Shown here one piece after another: positions 6,746-14,854 of a DNA stretch of 15,637 nucleotides. The notes beneath the pieces were generated by a model. It saw only the letters and a program-made list of their open reading frames with translations. It ran no database searches and was not told the origin of the DNA. The first letter of the stretch is position 1; every line of letters begins with the position of its first letter. Source of the DNA: an uncultured Oceanospirillaceae bacterium (lineage in GTDB: Bacteria; Pseudomonadota; Gammaproteobacteria; Pseudomonadales; Balneatricaceae). Where the stretch lies: the NCBI GenBank assembly GCA_946221045.1, contig CAMIIY010000007.1:1-15637 (forward strand). The letters are read 5' to 3'. A program made the translations under genes and the position numbers.

Positions 6746-8743
6746 ATGAAGACGGTTGGGTATATCTGGCTGGTAAGTGGGGTTTTGGGACATTCAGTGG
6801 CGCAGGCGGCTGAATCACCGTTATTGATTGAGATTACTGCAGGTGTGATGCCAGAGGTGGGTGAATACTCAATCGTCCCTGACAGCCTTACACCTGCACC
6901 GGTGGCGGATGGTGCTGACCTGCTGCGTCAGGTGAATGGTATATCCGGTAGTCGCATGGGGGGCCGGGCCATTGAGCCCCTGATTCGCGGCCAGAAAGAA
7001 ACCCAGCTGAATATCCTGCTCGATGGCAGCTACCTGCACGGTGCCTGTCCCAATCGAATGGACCCGCCGACCGCCTATACCGCAGCGGATACCTACGACA
7101 AAGTGACGGTGATTAAAGGCAACCGCACGGTTGTTTATGGCGCGGGTGGCTCGGGTGGCACGGTGCTGTTTGAGCGTGACTGGCCGCTTTTTTCGGATCG
7201 GAGTTATCTGGCTGAAATATCCGGTGGCTGGCGTGAAAATAACCGGCAATGGGACCTCACTGCGGATCTGGCGGCGGGCTCGGACGAGGGTTATCTGCGG
7301 TTTATCAGTCATAACGGTGAAGCACAGGACTATGAGGATGGCCGTGGAGAATCCGTTGCCGCCGGTTGGCAGAGTACCTCTAACACCCTCATGGCGGGCA
7401 TGAAGCTGGGTGATAACACCCGGCTGCAACTCAGTCATGAGCGGGTTGAAGAGGATGATATCGATTTTCCGGGGGCGCAAATGGGCAGCCCCTACGCGGA
7501 TGCCAAGAGCAGCCGTGTGCGGCTGGAACATGACTGGCAGGGTGAGGTCATGCAGTCTGCCCGGCTGGATCTGTACCGGTCTGATGTCACACACCTGATG
7601 GAAAGCGCGATGATGAGCAGTCCGTCCACCTCGGATACCCGGGGTGGCCGGCTGCTGATGACGGCGAATCTGTGGCAGACCGAGTGGCAGTTTGGTGTTG
7701 ATCTGCAAAAAAACCAGCGTGATGCCACCGCCTTTATGTTGATGAGCGGCATGCCGGCATTCAGCCAGTGGCCGGGTGTGGAGATTGAACAGCAGGGGAT
7801 TTTTCTGGAGGGCGACCATGCTCTGAATGCCCGTCATCGGGTAAAGGCGGGCCTGCGCTATGACCATGTGACGGCAGATGCTGACAAGGTCAACCGGACC
7901 TATGGCATGGGTATGGGGGCCGCAACACCCGCATCGCTGTATAACAGCGCTTACGGTGTGACCAATACTGCCAGCAAAGAAGATAACCTGGGTGGATTTA
8001 TTACGTGGCAACAGCGTTTTGTGGCGGATTATCAACTGGATGCAACCCTGTCCCGCAGTGTGCGTACTGCGGATGCCACCGAGCGGTATATGGCCAGACG
8101 CAGCATGAGCGGTGACTGGATTGGTAACCCGCAACTGGCACCGGAAAAACACCATCAGCTTGAGCTGGTGCTGTCCCGGGCATTCGCGAACAGCCACTGG
8201 CAACTGAGTGCCTGGTACAACCGGGTGGATGATTACATCCTGAGATACCGTTCTGCGAACAACGAGTACTACCGCAATGTTGCAGCAGAGCTGTATGGTG
8301 CCGAGGCTGAGTTCAGCTGGGTGTTCCGTCAGGGCTGGCAGCTGGATACTCAACTGGCCTGGTTACGCGGCAATAACCGTGACACCGGACAGGCGCTATC
8401 GCGGATTGCACCGCTGTCATGGACAACCCGGTTGAGTTATCAGTCAGGCCCCTGGCGTTATGCGGGCGAATGGCAACTGGTGACAGCTCAGAATGAGGTT
8501 TGCCTTAGTTCAGCCCCGACCTGTGGTGGGCAGGATGTGCGCCAAACACCCGGTTATGGTGTGGCCAACCTGAATGCCGAATACCAATTGAGTGCTGACA
8601 GCCAGTTGAGTCTGGGCATTGATAACCTGTTTGATAAGGCCTATAGCCTGCACGAAAGCAAGGATTCCGTGCTGGAGCCGGAATCGGTACAGGTGATGGA
8701 GCCGGGGCGTAGTCTCTGGCTGAGTTTCAGACTGGCATTTTGA
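6746..8743 (+). CDS. TonB-dependent outer-membrane copper receptor, OprC/NosA type
   Basis: The 665-residue protein has a signal peptide ending near AQAAES (residues 18-23). A plug domain follows at about 45-150 (LLRQVNGISGSR, GRAIEPLIRGQ, DKVTVIKGNRTVVYG). The rest is a beta-barrel ending in the aromatic-terminated strand SLWLSFRLAF, the outer-membrane assembly signal. In the plug, HGACPNRMDPPTAY gives Cys101 and Met105, the CxxxM site that binds copper in OprC. Methionine clusters (AMMSS, LMSGM, YGMGMG) could form the methionine track that guides copper. It should import copper with energy from TonB-ExbBD. Start choice: AGGAGGT lies seven bases before ATG 6746; an in-frame TTG at 6731 overlaps that site and is unlikely. 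It is divergent from gcvP, and its 3' end meets the convergent LpxR-like gene six bases away. No clear promoter or Fur box is visible. Confidence 0.88.
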   Translation: MKTVGYIWLVSGVLGHSVAQAAESPLLIEITAGVMPEVGEYSIVPDSLTPAPVADGADLLRQVNGISGSRMGGRAIEPLIRGQKETQLNILLDGSYLHGACPNRMDPPTAYTAADTYDKVTVIKGNRTVVYGAGGSGGTVLFERDWPLFSDRSYLAEISGGWRENNRQWDLTADLAAGSDEGYLRFISHNGEAQDYEDGRGESVAAGWQSTSNTLMAGMKLGDNTRLQLSHERVEEDDIDFPGAQMGSPYADAKSSRVRLEHDWQGEVMQSARLDLYRSDVTHLMESAMMSSPSTSDTRGGRLLMTANLWQTEWQFGVDLQKNQRDATAFMLMSGMPAFSQWPGVEIEQQGIFLEGDHALNARHRVKAGLRYDHVTADADKVNRTYGMGMGAATPASLYNSAYGVTNTASKEDNLGGFITWQQRFVADYQLDATLSRSVRTADATERYMARRSMSGDWIGNPQLAPEKHHQLELVLSRAFANSHWQLSAWYNRVDDYILRYRSANNEYYRNVAAELYGAEAEFSWVFRQGWQLDTQLAWLRGNNRDTGQALSRIAPLSWTTRLSYQSGPWRYAGEWQLVTAQNEVCLSSAPTCGGQDVRQTPGYGVANLNAEYQLSADSQLSLGIDNLFDKAYSLHESKDSVLEPESVQVMEPGRSLWLSFRLAF

Positions 8744-8749
8744 TCGGCA

Positions 8750-9808
8750 TCAGAAACTGTAGGAGATGCTCAGCGAGCCAAAGGAGTGGCCTTCATCCTG
8801 TTGCTTGAATTCCCGGCTGCGGTGAATGCGGGCAAAGGAAATTTTCCAGCCGTGATACAGGGCGGCGATGCCGATAGCGGTTTCGCCGACCAGCGGCTCT
8901 TTGTCGATAGAGTGGCTGTCACGAAAGGTATTGCCATCGAGAAAGATATCCCGCAGTACCCAGCGGCCATCGGTGGAGATAAAGGCATGCAGGCCCAGAT
9001 TTTCATTACGGCTGCCGCGCTGATAACGCTCATCGCCACGGCCTGGTGCACTGTTATCGCCGCCACTGCGCAGGGCTGACGTGCCAAAATCCTCTGGCAG
9101 GTTCCAGCCAATACGGAACTCTGCACCGCCGTTGAGGTAGGTGGCTACATTACCCAGACTGGCACCGGCATGGACAATGGCATCATACTCCAGCCAGGGC
9201 AGCAGATAGCCTTTGCTGAACCGGTTTTTATGTTCATAAACCAGCTGAATACCGGGCTCGTTTTTCAGCTGATTATCCCAGCCGTTGAATTTTTCAAAGC
9301 CACGCATCTGATGAATCCAGTCCTGCGCCTGTTCACCCATGGCCCAGGGACCAATGATGCCCAGATTCAGCTCTGCGGTATTCATTTTACGTGCAGTACG
9401 GCTGTGGTAGGCGATGGCACCGTATAACCAGCCGGCGTAGGGCCGGTCATTGGGATCAACGCTGTAACGGTCGATGTCCTGTGGGGTAAAGATTTGCTGG
9501 CCCAGGCTTACTACCAGATTACGCTGTACCTTGCGCTGGTCACTGACCGGTTCCGGGTCAAATAACGGCAGGTAGCGGTTAATGCCGCGCAGCCAGTCCG
9601 GAATGCGCGGGTCATGCAGGTAATCCTCCACGTTGGGTGAAACCCAGGAGATCCGTATCCCGTTAGTGTAGTTCTGGTCGGTTTCGGTAAACAGGTCATT
9701 CTCGAAATACAGGTTAACCGTCCAGGGGGCATCCTGTGCCAGTGTCGGTAGCGGCAGGCTGCTCAGGAGCAGGGCACCTAACAGGCTGAAAAAGCGACAT
9801 CGTGTCAT
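8750..9808 (-). CDS. LpxR-family lipid A deacylase-like outer-membrane protein (DUF2219)
   Basis: This 352-residue protein has a signal peptide (residues 1-24, cut near TLAQ). The mature start, VNLYFENDLFTETDQNYTNGI, is the LpxR family signature. The Asn-Asp pair (37-38) corresponds to the catalytic/calcium-site region known in Salmonella LpxR. DRPYAGWLYG (121-130) is also typical of the family. The C-terminus SLSISYSF ends in Phe, as barrel proteins do. LpxR removes the 3'-acyloxyacyl group of lipid A at the cell surface; whether this member does so is inferred from homology. Its ATG overlaps the stop of the DsbB-like gene by four bases (ATGA), so the two are translationally coupled. It is the last gene of the minus-strand operon. 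The mature part has no cysteine. Confidence 0.8.
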   Translation of the reverse strand: MTRCRFFSLLGALLLSSLPLPTLAQDAPWTVNLYFENDLFTETDQNYTNGIRISWVSPNVEDYLHDPRIPDWLRGINRYLPLFDPEPVSDQRKVQRNLVVSLGQQIFTPQDIDRYSVDPNDRPYAGWLYGAIAYHSRTARKMNTAELNLGIIGPWAMGEQAQDWIHQMRGFEKFNGWDNQLKNEPGIQLVYEHKNRFSKGYLLPWLEYDAIVHAGASLGNVATYLNGGAEFRIGWNLPEDFGTSALRSGGDNSAPGRGDERYQRGSRNENLGLHAFISTDGRWVLRDIFLDGNTFRDSHSIDKEPLVGETAIGIAALYHGWKISFARIHRSREFKQQDEGHSFGSLSISYSF

Positions 9809-10341
9809 ACAAAATATCCTTCGCGCCGTGGCTGCAACAGCATAAGGCGCAGGTTCAACAGCATCAGCAATGTGAAGCCGATCAGTGTCTGCAGGTTGAT
9901 GGATAGAGTCAGTTCATCAGGGCGCGGGATTGGGCAATGGGTTGCCAGTTGAAACCAGCTTTGCAGACGCTCAAACAGCGACCCTTGCAGGCTTAGCTGT
10001 TCCAGTGACATCTGGCATGTCAGCAGCTGTGCATCGGTGAGTGCGGGCTGGGTTGTCTGAATCCAGCCGTGATAACCCAGGGTAAATAATCCTGCACTGA
10101 TCAGTACAAACCCGATGAATCCGTAAAAACGCTGACCACCGCTGGCGGGGTTGTGTACCAGTGCCAGCAGGTAGATCAGGCTCAGACATAACAGCAATGC
10201 GCGTACCAGAGCGCAGAACAGGCAGCTGGTGCCCGCCAGGAGTGGTTCGAGAAAAACGATGGCATACAGCAAGCCCCCGCCACTGAGTGTTAAACCCAAC
10301 AGGTTGAGTAATCGGTAAGCCGGTGATCCTGTGCGGGGCAT
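9805..10341 (-). CDS. DsbB-family inner-membrane disulfide/quinone oxidoreductase-like protein
   Basis: The 178-residue protein has four predicted membrane helices (about 12-32, 42-62, 72-90 and 150-168). A CxxC at Cys40/Cys43 is followed by Arg47 (SCLFCALVRA), matching DsbB Cys41/Cys44/Arg48, where the arginine helps bind quinone. A periplasmic loop holds Cys109 and Cys136, the counterpart of the DsbB Cys104/Cys130 pair. DsbB reoxidises DsbA and hands electrons to quinone. No DsbA is adjacent, and YdbH, YdbL and LpxR-like neighbours have no mature cysteines, so its client is elsewhere. It is a divergent member: loop sequence and C-terminus are unlike the enterobacterial protein. ATG at 10341 has AGGGA upstream. 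It overlaps the LpxR-like gene by four bases and lies 24 bases after ydbL. Confidence 0.75.
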   Translation of the reverse strand: MPRTGSPAYRLLNLLGLTLSGGGLLYAIVFLEPLLAGTSCLFCALVRALLLCLSLIYLLALVHNPASGGQRFYGFIGFVLISAGLFTLGYHGWIQTTQPALTDAQLLTCQMSLEQLSLQGSLFERLQSWFQLATHCPIPRPDELTLSINLQTLIGFTLLMLLNLRLMLLQPRREGYFV

Positions 10342-10365
10342 AGTCTATCCCTGAATGGAGCCGCG

Positions 10366-10704
10366 TTATTTTTTCAACCAGCGGCCGTCCGGTTGCTGAA
10401 TGTATTCGCCGGCCGGTGTGCGTTGTTGCAGACGCTGTCCCATACGGACTTCAAATACCTGCAGCTCCACACCGGCACTTTTGGCACCGTCTACATAAGC
10501 AGCCTTGCGTTTGGCATTGATGTCGCTGGCCAGCGCCTTGGCGGCGGCAGAGCCCGACTGCACCACCCCCAGATAGCCGTTGGTTTGCTCGCCTACCAGG
10601 CCCGAGGCTTTGGCTTCATCCAGTGACAGTGCCCAGGCGGGCAGGCTTAAGCAGCTTAATGTGACAATGAGCGAGGCCAGAAACGGTTTAAACATGCGGT
10701 CCAT
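10366..10704 (-). CDS. ydbL: YdbL-like periplasmic protein (DUF1318), partner of YdbH-YnbE
   Basis: The 112-residue protein has a signal peptide ending at AWA (residues 23-25). The mature domain contains the family stretch ASGLVGEQTNGYLGVV, then a helical segment rich in Ala and Lys. It ends with PDGRWLKK, as is common for DUF1318. In E. coli YdbL acts in the periplasm with the YdbH-YnbE intermembrane complex and is thought to regulate or chaperone it. AGGAGG stands eight bases before the ATG at 10704, which supports this start over the Met three codons on. The gene begins 11 bases after ynbE, in the conserved ydbH-ynbE-ydbL order. Confidence 0.88.
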   Translation of the reverse strand: MDRMFKPFLASLIVTLSCLSLPAWALSLDEAKASGLVGEQTNGYLGVVQSGSAAAKALASDINAKRKAAYVDGAKSAGVELQVFEVRMGQRLQQRTPAGEYIQQPDGRWLKK

Positions 10705-10715
10705 ATGAAGCCTCC

Positions 10716-10916
10716 TTAGAACAGGTCACTGTTTTTATTGAGCAGGGTGTCGATCTCCCGGTCCACTTTAACCAGAATTTCATGCTCGATTTTGACGTTG
10801 AGATTGATCGTAATCGGTTCTTTGGGCGCTGTGACTTCTACCCGTGGCGAGCAGCCGGTCAGGGTCATCAGCAGCGTGCCACTGGCGATCAATATTAAGC
10901 CTGTTGTGCGTTTCAT
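10716..10916 (-). CDS. ynbE: YnbE-like outer-membrane lipoprotein
   Basis: This 66-residue lipoprotein precursor has a signal sequence and the lipobox LTGC (Cys22), followed by a short mature part. That part contains PITINLNVKIEHEILVKVD, an amphipathic strand pattern characteristic of YnbE. The residue after Cys is Ser, which favours export to the outer membrane. In E. coli YnbE binds the C-terminus of YdbH and completes an envelope-spanning bridge for phospholipid transport. The gene lies 10 bases after ydbH and 11 before ydbL. The small size is normal for the family. Confidence 0.88.
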   Translation of the reverse strand: MKRTTGLILIASGTLLMTLTGCSPRVEVTAPKEPITINLNVKIEHEILVKVDREIDTLLNKNSDLF

Positions 10917-10926
10917 CTGTTGCTTC

Positions 10927-13233
10927 CTACTGGCTGTAGTGTTGTTCTATCTGGTCGGTCAGTTGCTCTGCCAGCTGCAGGGCCCGGATCAACTGGAGGA
11001 TGTTTTCCTCGATATTGATATTAAAGTCTATCGGCTGGCCATTCGACCAGTCCGGATTAAACCCCTGCAGGCGTGTTTTCAACAGGGCGTTGCCATCGGC
11101 GGCGTAGTTCAGATCTACCGACAGTTTCTGATAGTGGAAGTTCTGTAGCAGCTCCAGCGCCATGGCTAAGCCTTTATTGGCGGCAGCATATGCCTGCACG
11201 TTTTGCGCCGGCTGAAAGCGCAGGGTGCCGCCCGGTGCGGCGCTGTTCAGCTGACCTCCTGCGATGGTCAGGTCACCATCACGGAATTTGATCGGCACTG
11301 TACCATTCAACCAGCCATCACCGGATAATCCCCGTTGCTGTTCAAGCGCTAACAACTGTTCCAGGCTGATATTGGCAACGTTCAGCTCGGTTTCGACAGC
11401 AGGCCTCATTAACGGGGTCGTAAAGGGTTGCAAAGATAACCGGCCCTGCAGAAATGTCGCCTGTGCTTTACTGACCCTGAGTCTGTCCTGTTGCTGGCCG
11501 CCGTCATAACGGTACAGCAGATCAAGGTTATTCAGCATGACTCCTTTTTTAAACCGGGTCAGCTTAACCTCGCCTGTATCGTTCCATTTGCCATCTTGAC
11601 TGAGTGTGGTGCGGGAGCGCCAGTTAAGTCCCTCAAACTGATTGTTCTGCCATGCAATATCGGCATTGATAACGCGGTTTTGCAGTTCGGCTGTGAAGGC
11701 ATTGTGATATAGCTGTGCCTGGCCTTGATGCTGAAGCTCCCCGGCGGTCAGCTGCATGTTTTCAGGCCAGAGGCCGGGTTCAAGCCAGGGCTTTAAACCT
11801 GATGCAAGCCGGGTCAGGTCCAGTGGGTTGGCCTGCCAGCGAAGCTGGCTGTTGAAGGTTTTAAGGTCTGTATTAGCGTTACCGGTGATTCGGGTGTCGG
11901 GTTGTTTAATCTGCAGTGAAAACTGCTGTTGAAATTGCTGGTTCTTAAGCTGAAACACACTGTCCAGCGTGAGCGCTGGAAAGGTTTTGTTTCCACGGCT
12001 GAGGCTGATCCGGGTGGAGGAAAGGGTTCCCTTCAGGTTGCCTGTGACCGGTTCGATCTGGTTCAGACTGAGTTGGGTGGGTGCAATCTGCACGCGGTAA
12101 TCAGGCAGTGTCAGAGGGCTTGATTGCAGATGTAGTGATATCGGTTTGAGCTGTAATTTTGTAAGCGATAAACCTTTGCCCAGCGGGGTTTGCATAGTCC
12201 AGGGTTTGAGCAGGCTGATGGTGAATGTTTCGACGGGTTTGGCCAGCCCTTTGACCGTCCAGTGTTGCAGGTTCAGTTCCGAGTCTTTAGCCACCGCCAG
12301 ATTAAGCTGGCTGTCATTCAGCTCAAGTACACCGGATAACCGGGTACTGAGTGTGCCGGCTGGGGGGCTGATCTGACTCTTTAGTTGAAATTGCTGCCGG
12401 GCTTTCAGGCCGCTGAGAGGATTTGCACTGAAATCGAGGCTGTCCGGCAGGTAAAGCTGGCCTGCTGTATTCAGGGTGCCCTCCAGAGCGGGAAGGATGT
12501 CTGGTTCAGGTAAGAACGGTCTGATCAGGGGCAGGGCCGTTTCAAGCTGCAGGCTCAGCCGGGTGTTCAATTCTGCAGGGTGGGTGAGCTGACCTTCCAG
12601 TGTCAACACAGGCTGTGATTGCTGATCCAGTCGCCAGATAAAACGGTTGTCCGGACTGAAGGTTAGCAGACTGCTTAATGCAGGCAGTGCAGCGGCTGCA
12701 AGCTGGCTTTCTATCTGTGCCTGATCAGGGGTTAACTGCATCTGGTGTGTCGCTTGCCAGGATGTACCATCAGGTTGTTGAACCCGGGTGTGCAGTTGTT
12801 GAAGGGATATATGGTCAGCCGGCAGTTGTGGTAACCAGAGGGCAGGCAGCAGTGTGCTGAACTGTGCCAGCGTCAGTGGTGCCGATTTGTCTGACTGTTC
12901 TGTCAGGCTCAGGTCGACCTGCGCCTGTTCCAGCTCCACCGAGGATAGCTGGTGGCGCAAGAGCAAACGATAGGGATCATAGGATAACCGGATTGCGCCG
13001 GTGGTCAGTGTAAGGCTGTAGCCGGGAGACTGGTAACTCAGTGCAATGCCGGGGATGTCGAGCTGGCCCCAGCCAGGGTGGCTCAGGTTGAAATGTACTC
13101 TGGTAAAGCCCTGTTGATGGAACCATTGTTCGATCAGATAGCGACCCAGAACGGGGGAAAGCAGATAGCTTAGCGGTGTGATCGCCAGTATCAGGAGTAG
13201 CAGGCTGAGGCTGATCAGTCGTCGAACGCGCAC
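10927..13233 (-). CDS. ydbH: YdbH, AsmA-like intermembrane lipid-transport protein
   Basis: The 768-residue protein has one N-terminal membrane anchor (residues 5-26, LISLSLLLLILAITPLSYLL). The long periplasmic body is made of repeated beta-strand patterns typical of AsmA-like bridge proteins. The C-terminal part includes DGDLTIAGGQLNSAAPGG and the final PIDFNINIEENILQLI, which match YdbH. In E. coli YdbH works redundantly with TamB and YhdP in phospholipid movement to the outer membrane. The protein is about 110 residues shorter than the E. coli one but shows no break. It has no cysteine. The GTG start at 13231-13233 is supported by AGGAGG six bases upstream. It is followed directly by ynbE and ydbL and preceded by the unknown 137-residue gene. 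Confidence 0.88.
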   Translation of the reverse strand: MRVRRLISLSLLLLILAITPLSYLLSPVLGRYLIEQWFHQQGFTRVHFNLSHPGWGQLDIPGIALSYQSPGYSLTLTTGAIRLSYDPYRLLLRHQLSSVELEQAQVDLSLTEQSDKSAPLTLAQFSTLLPALWLPQLPADHISLQQLHTRVQQPDGTSWQATHQMQLTPDQAQIESQLAAAALPALSSLLTFSPDNRFIWRLDQQSQPVLTLEGQLTHPAELNTRLSLQLETALPLIRPFLPEPDILPALEGTLNTAGQLYLPDSLDFSANPLSGLKARQQFQLKSQISPPAGTLSTRLSGVLELNDSQLNLAVAKDSELNLQHWTVKGLAKPVETFTISLLKPWTMQTPLGKGLSLTKLQLKPISLHLQSSPLTLPDYRVQIAPTQLSLNQIEPVTGNLKGTLSSTRISLSRGNKTFPALTLDSVFQLKNQQFQQQFSLQIKQPDTRITGNANTDLKTFNSQLRWQANPLDLTRLASGLKPWLEPGLWPENMQLTAGELQHQGQAQLYHNAFTAELQNRVINADIAWQNNQFEGLNWRSRTTLSQDGKWNDTGEVKLTRFKKGVMLNNLDLLYRYDGGQQQDRLRVSKAQATFLQGRLSLQPFTTPLMRPAVETELNVANISLEQLLALEQQRGLSGDGWLNGTVPIKFRDGDLTIAGGQLNSAAPGGTLRFQPAQNVQAYAAANKGLAMALELLQNFHYQKLSVDLNYAADGNALLKTRLQGFNPDWSNGQPIDFNINIEENILQLIRALQLAEQLTDQIEQHYSQ

Positions 13234-13262
13234 TCACTCCTCCTGTCTGACCGGTGCGGGGT

Positions 13263-13676
13263 TTATATCTCCAGGCTTAACTCGTCAATCCTTTCCAGTG
13301 CCGCCTGTAAACAGTAGATAAGATCCTGATTATTGGGACCTGTTACTTCGATCTCCAGTTCGCTCAGACGTTCCACTGTATCCGCAAGCGATTCACCCCG
13401 GTGATCAATACTCAGATCGCGTAGCAGCCAAGAGACCAACCCATACACTTCGGAGCTGTGCTGTACGGCGGTGAGATGGGTCAGCCACGCATCACGTATT
13501 TCACACAGCAGGTTATAGACCGGGCTGTCTTCATCACAATCCACATAGCACAGAAGCAAATGATGTGCAGAGGGGATCAGCAGGTCACTGGTGGTTTGAT
13601 CTGTCTGTGTCTGCTGAGCTGAAACCTTAACCAGCTCCGGTTGCTCACAGCGGTAGTTGCGAATCAAAAAAGGCAT
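13263..13676 (-). CDS. Unknown 137-residue acidic protein
   Basis: I do not recognise this protein. It has no signal peptide or membrane helix and is probably cytoplasmic. It starts with a basic strand (MPFLIRNYRCEQPELVKV). After that it is mainly helical and acidic, with cysteines at 10, 43, 47, 58 and 121; the Cys43-x3-Cys47 spacing could be structural but there is no metal-site pattern. Its ATG overlaps the stop of the O-methyltransferase gene (TGATG), so it is translationally coupled to it and very likely a real gene. It ends 29 bases before ydbH. Base composition is like that of its neighbours. Confidence 0.65.
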   Translation of the reverse strand: MPFLIRNYRCEQPELVKVSAQQTQTDQTTSDLLIPSAHHLLLCYVDCDEDSPVYNLLCEIRDAWLTHLTAVQHSSEVYGLVSWLLRDLSIDHRGESLADTVERLSELEIEVTGPNNQDLIYCLQAALERIDELSLEI

Positions 13677-14314
13677 CAGGGCAGTTTTCTCACCACGTTG
13701 ATCCCGTCACGTACCGTGAGGAATATATTTTCGACCCGTGGATCGGCTGCAATCCGCTGGTTAAGTTCGACCAGTACATCGTCAATCTCGGATTCCGGCT
13801 GTAATACCTTGCCGGACCAGAGCATGTTATCCAGCACAATCAGTCCGCCCGGACGGGTTTTTTCCAGGACCTGTTCGTAATAGTGCAGGTAGTTACGTTT
13901 GTCGGCATCGATAAAGGTGAAATCCAGCGCTTCATCCAGCGTCTGCAGGGTGTCCAGTGCACGGCCAAAAATCACTTCGATTTTGTGGCCATAGGGGCTG
14001 CGGGCAAAAAAGGTCTTGGCAAATTCGATGGCACGGGGGTTGGTTTCGCAGCAGATGATGCGGCCATCCTGTGGCATGCCTTCGGCGATGGACAGGGCGG
14101 AATAACCGGTGAACATGCCGATTTCCAGTACCGTCTTGGGCTGATGCAGCTGCGCCATAAACTTCAGGGTGCGTCCGACCAGTCGGCCGGAAAGCTTTTG
14201 CGGCCAGCCCATGTTTTTGTTGGTTTCGTCGATCAGTTCCTGCAGCAGTTCCGGTTCTGGAGTGGTGCTGAGAAAGGCGTAGTCTTCAACCGCTTCGTTG
14301 ACCAGAAATTCCAC
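13676..14314 (-). CDS. SAM-dependent O-methyltransferase, class of caffeoyl-CoA/catechol type (Methyltransf_3)
   Basis: This 212-residue cytoplasmic enzyme has the SAM-binding motif VLEIGMFTGYSALSIA (residues 62-77). The acidic end of strand two is at CCETNPRAIEFAK. FIDADKRNYLHYYE (134-147) and LDNMLWSGKV (161-170) follow. Asp136, Asp162 and Asn163 correspond to the divalent metal ligands of this family. It ends in DGINVVRK, also conserved. Substrates range from catechols to tRNA hydroxyuridine and cannot be told from sequence. The GTG start at 14314 is forced: an in-frame TGA lies just upstream. It is the first gene of the minus-strand operon, with a promoter near 14370. Confidence 0.88.
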   Translation of the reverse strand: MEFLVNEAVEDYAFLSTTPEPELLQELIDETNKNMGWPQKLSGRLVGRTLKFMAQLHQPKTVLEIGMFTGYSALSIAEGMPQDGRIICCETNPRAIEFAKTFFARSPYGHKIEVIFGRALDTLQTLDEALDFTFIDADKRNYLHYYEQVLEKTRPGGLIVLDNMLWSGKVLQPESEIDDVLVELNQRIAADPRVENIFLTVRDGINVVRKLP

Positions 14315-14364
14315 GTCAGATTCTCATGTAGATTGTAAACAGGGCTGTGTTAAGCCGGGCGGCG

Positions 14365-14373
14365 ATTATACCA
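14365..14373 (-). promoter_or_regulatory. Extended -10 promoter of the methyltransferase-ydbH operon
   Basis: On the minus strand TGGTATAAT is a perfect -10 (TATAAT) with the TGn extension, so a weak -35 (no good TTGACA 17 bases upstream) can be tolerated. Predicted start is near 14358, giving a leader of about 44 bases before the GTG at 14314. Confidence 0.6.
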
Positions 14374-14498
14374 GTATCTGATGCCGGGGGCAGGTTGTGC
14401 GCTTAACCTGAGTATATAAAGAAGAACGTTATAAGCGGTTGGGTAACTGCGCCCCCTGACATACAATGCGGCAATCAATCATGTTTGGAGAAGATAAC

Positions 14499-14849
14499 GT
14501 GGATCCGCTGATTATTTTTCTGGCCACCGGAATGGTCACCATGTCGGCTGCGCTCAGTGCCGGAGCGATCAATAAATTGCCTGAAGACGACAAACCGGCA
14601 TTTGCCAGCACCCGCAACGGCATGGTCGCGGTGATTATGGCGGGCAATATTTCAGCGATCACACTGCTGTTTGCCATGGCGTATGGATTCCTGAAACTGG
14701 ACTGGTGGATTCCGCTGATCTGTATGTTTATCTCTTTCCCGGTAGTGCATGTGCTGGTGATCCAGCGTGTGCTGGGTGACTTAAAAGCACTGGCGTTGAT
14801 GCTACCGCTGGTCATCGCAGCGATGCCTGTTCTTTATTACTACTGGTGA
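14499..14849 (+). CDS. Small four-helix inner-membrane protein of unknown function
   Basis: The 116-residue protein has four hydrophobic segments, at about residues 3-22, 42-61, 65-85 and 93-113. A short charged loop (LPEDDKPAFASTRNG) lies between the first two. There is no cysteine pair, metal motif or signal peptide, and I do not recognise the family. Start choice: GTG at 14499-14501 has GGAGAA eight bases upstream; in-frame ATGs at 14466 and 14481 would overlap that site and have poor ribosome binding sites. It sits five bases ahead of rmuC on the same strand, so they are probably co-transcribed. Confidence 0.7.
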   Translation: MDPLIIFLATGMVTMSAALSAGAINKLPEDDKPAFASTRNGMVAVIMAGNISAITLLFAMAYGFLKLDWWIPLICMFISFPVVHVLVIQRVLGDLKALALMLPLVIAAMPVLYYYW

Positions 14850-14854
14850 TCTGA

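Noticed and set aside
6869..8353. A 494-codon open frame on the minus strand inside the copper receptor gene
   Set aside because: It lies entirely antisense to a well-supported receptor gene and has no domain, no ribosome binding site and a composition that follows from the codon bias of the real gene.
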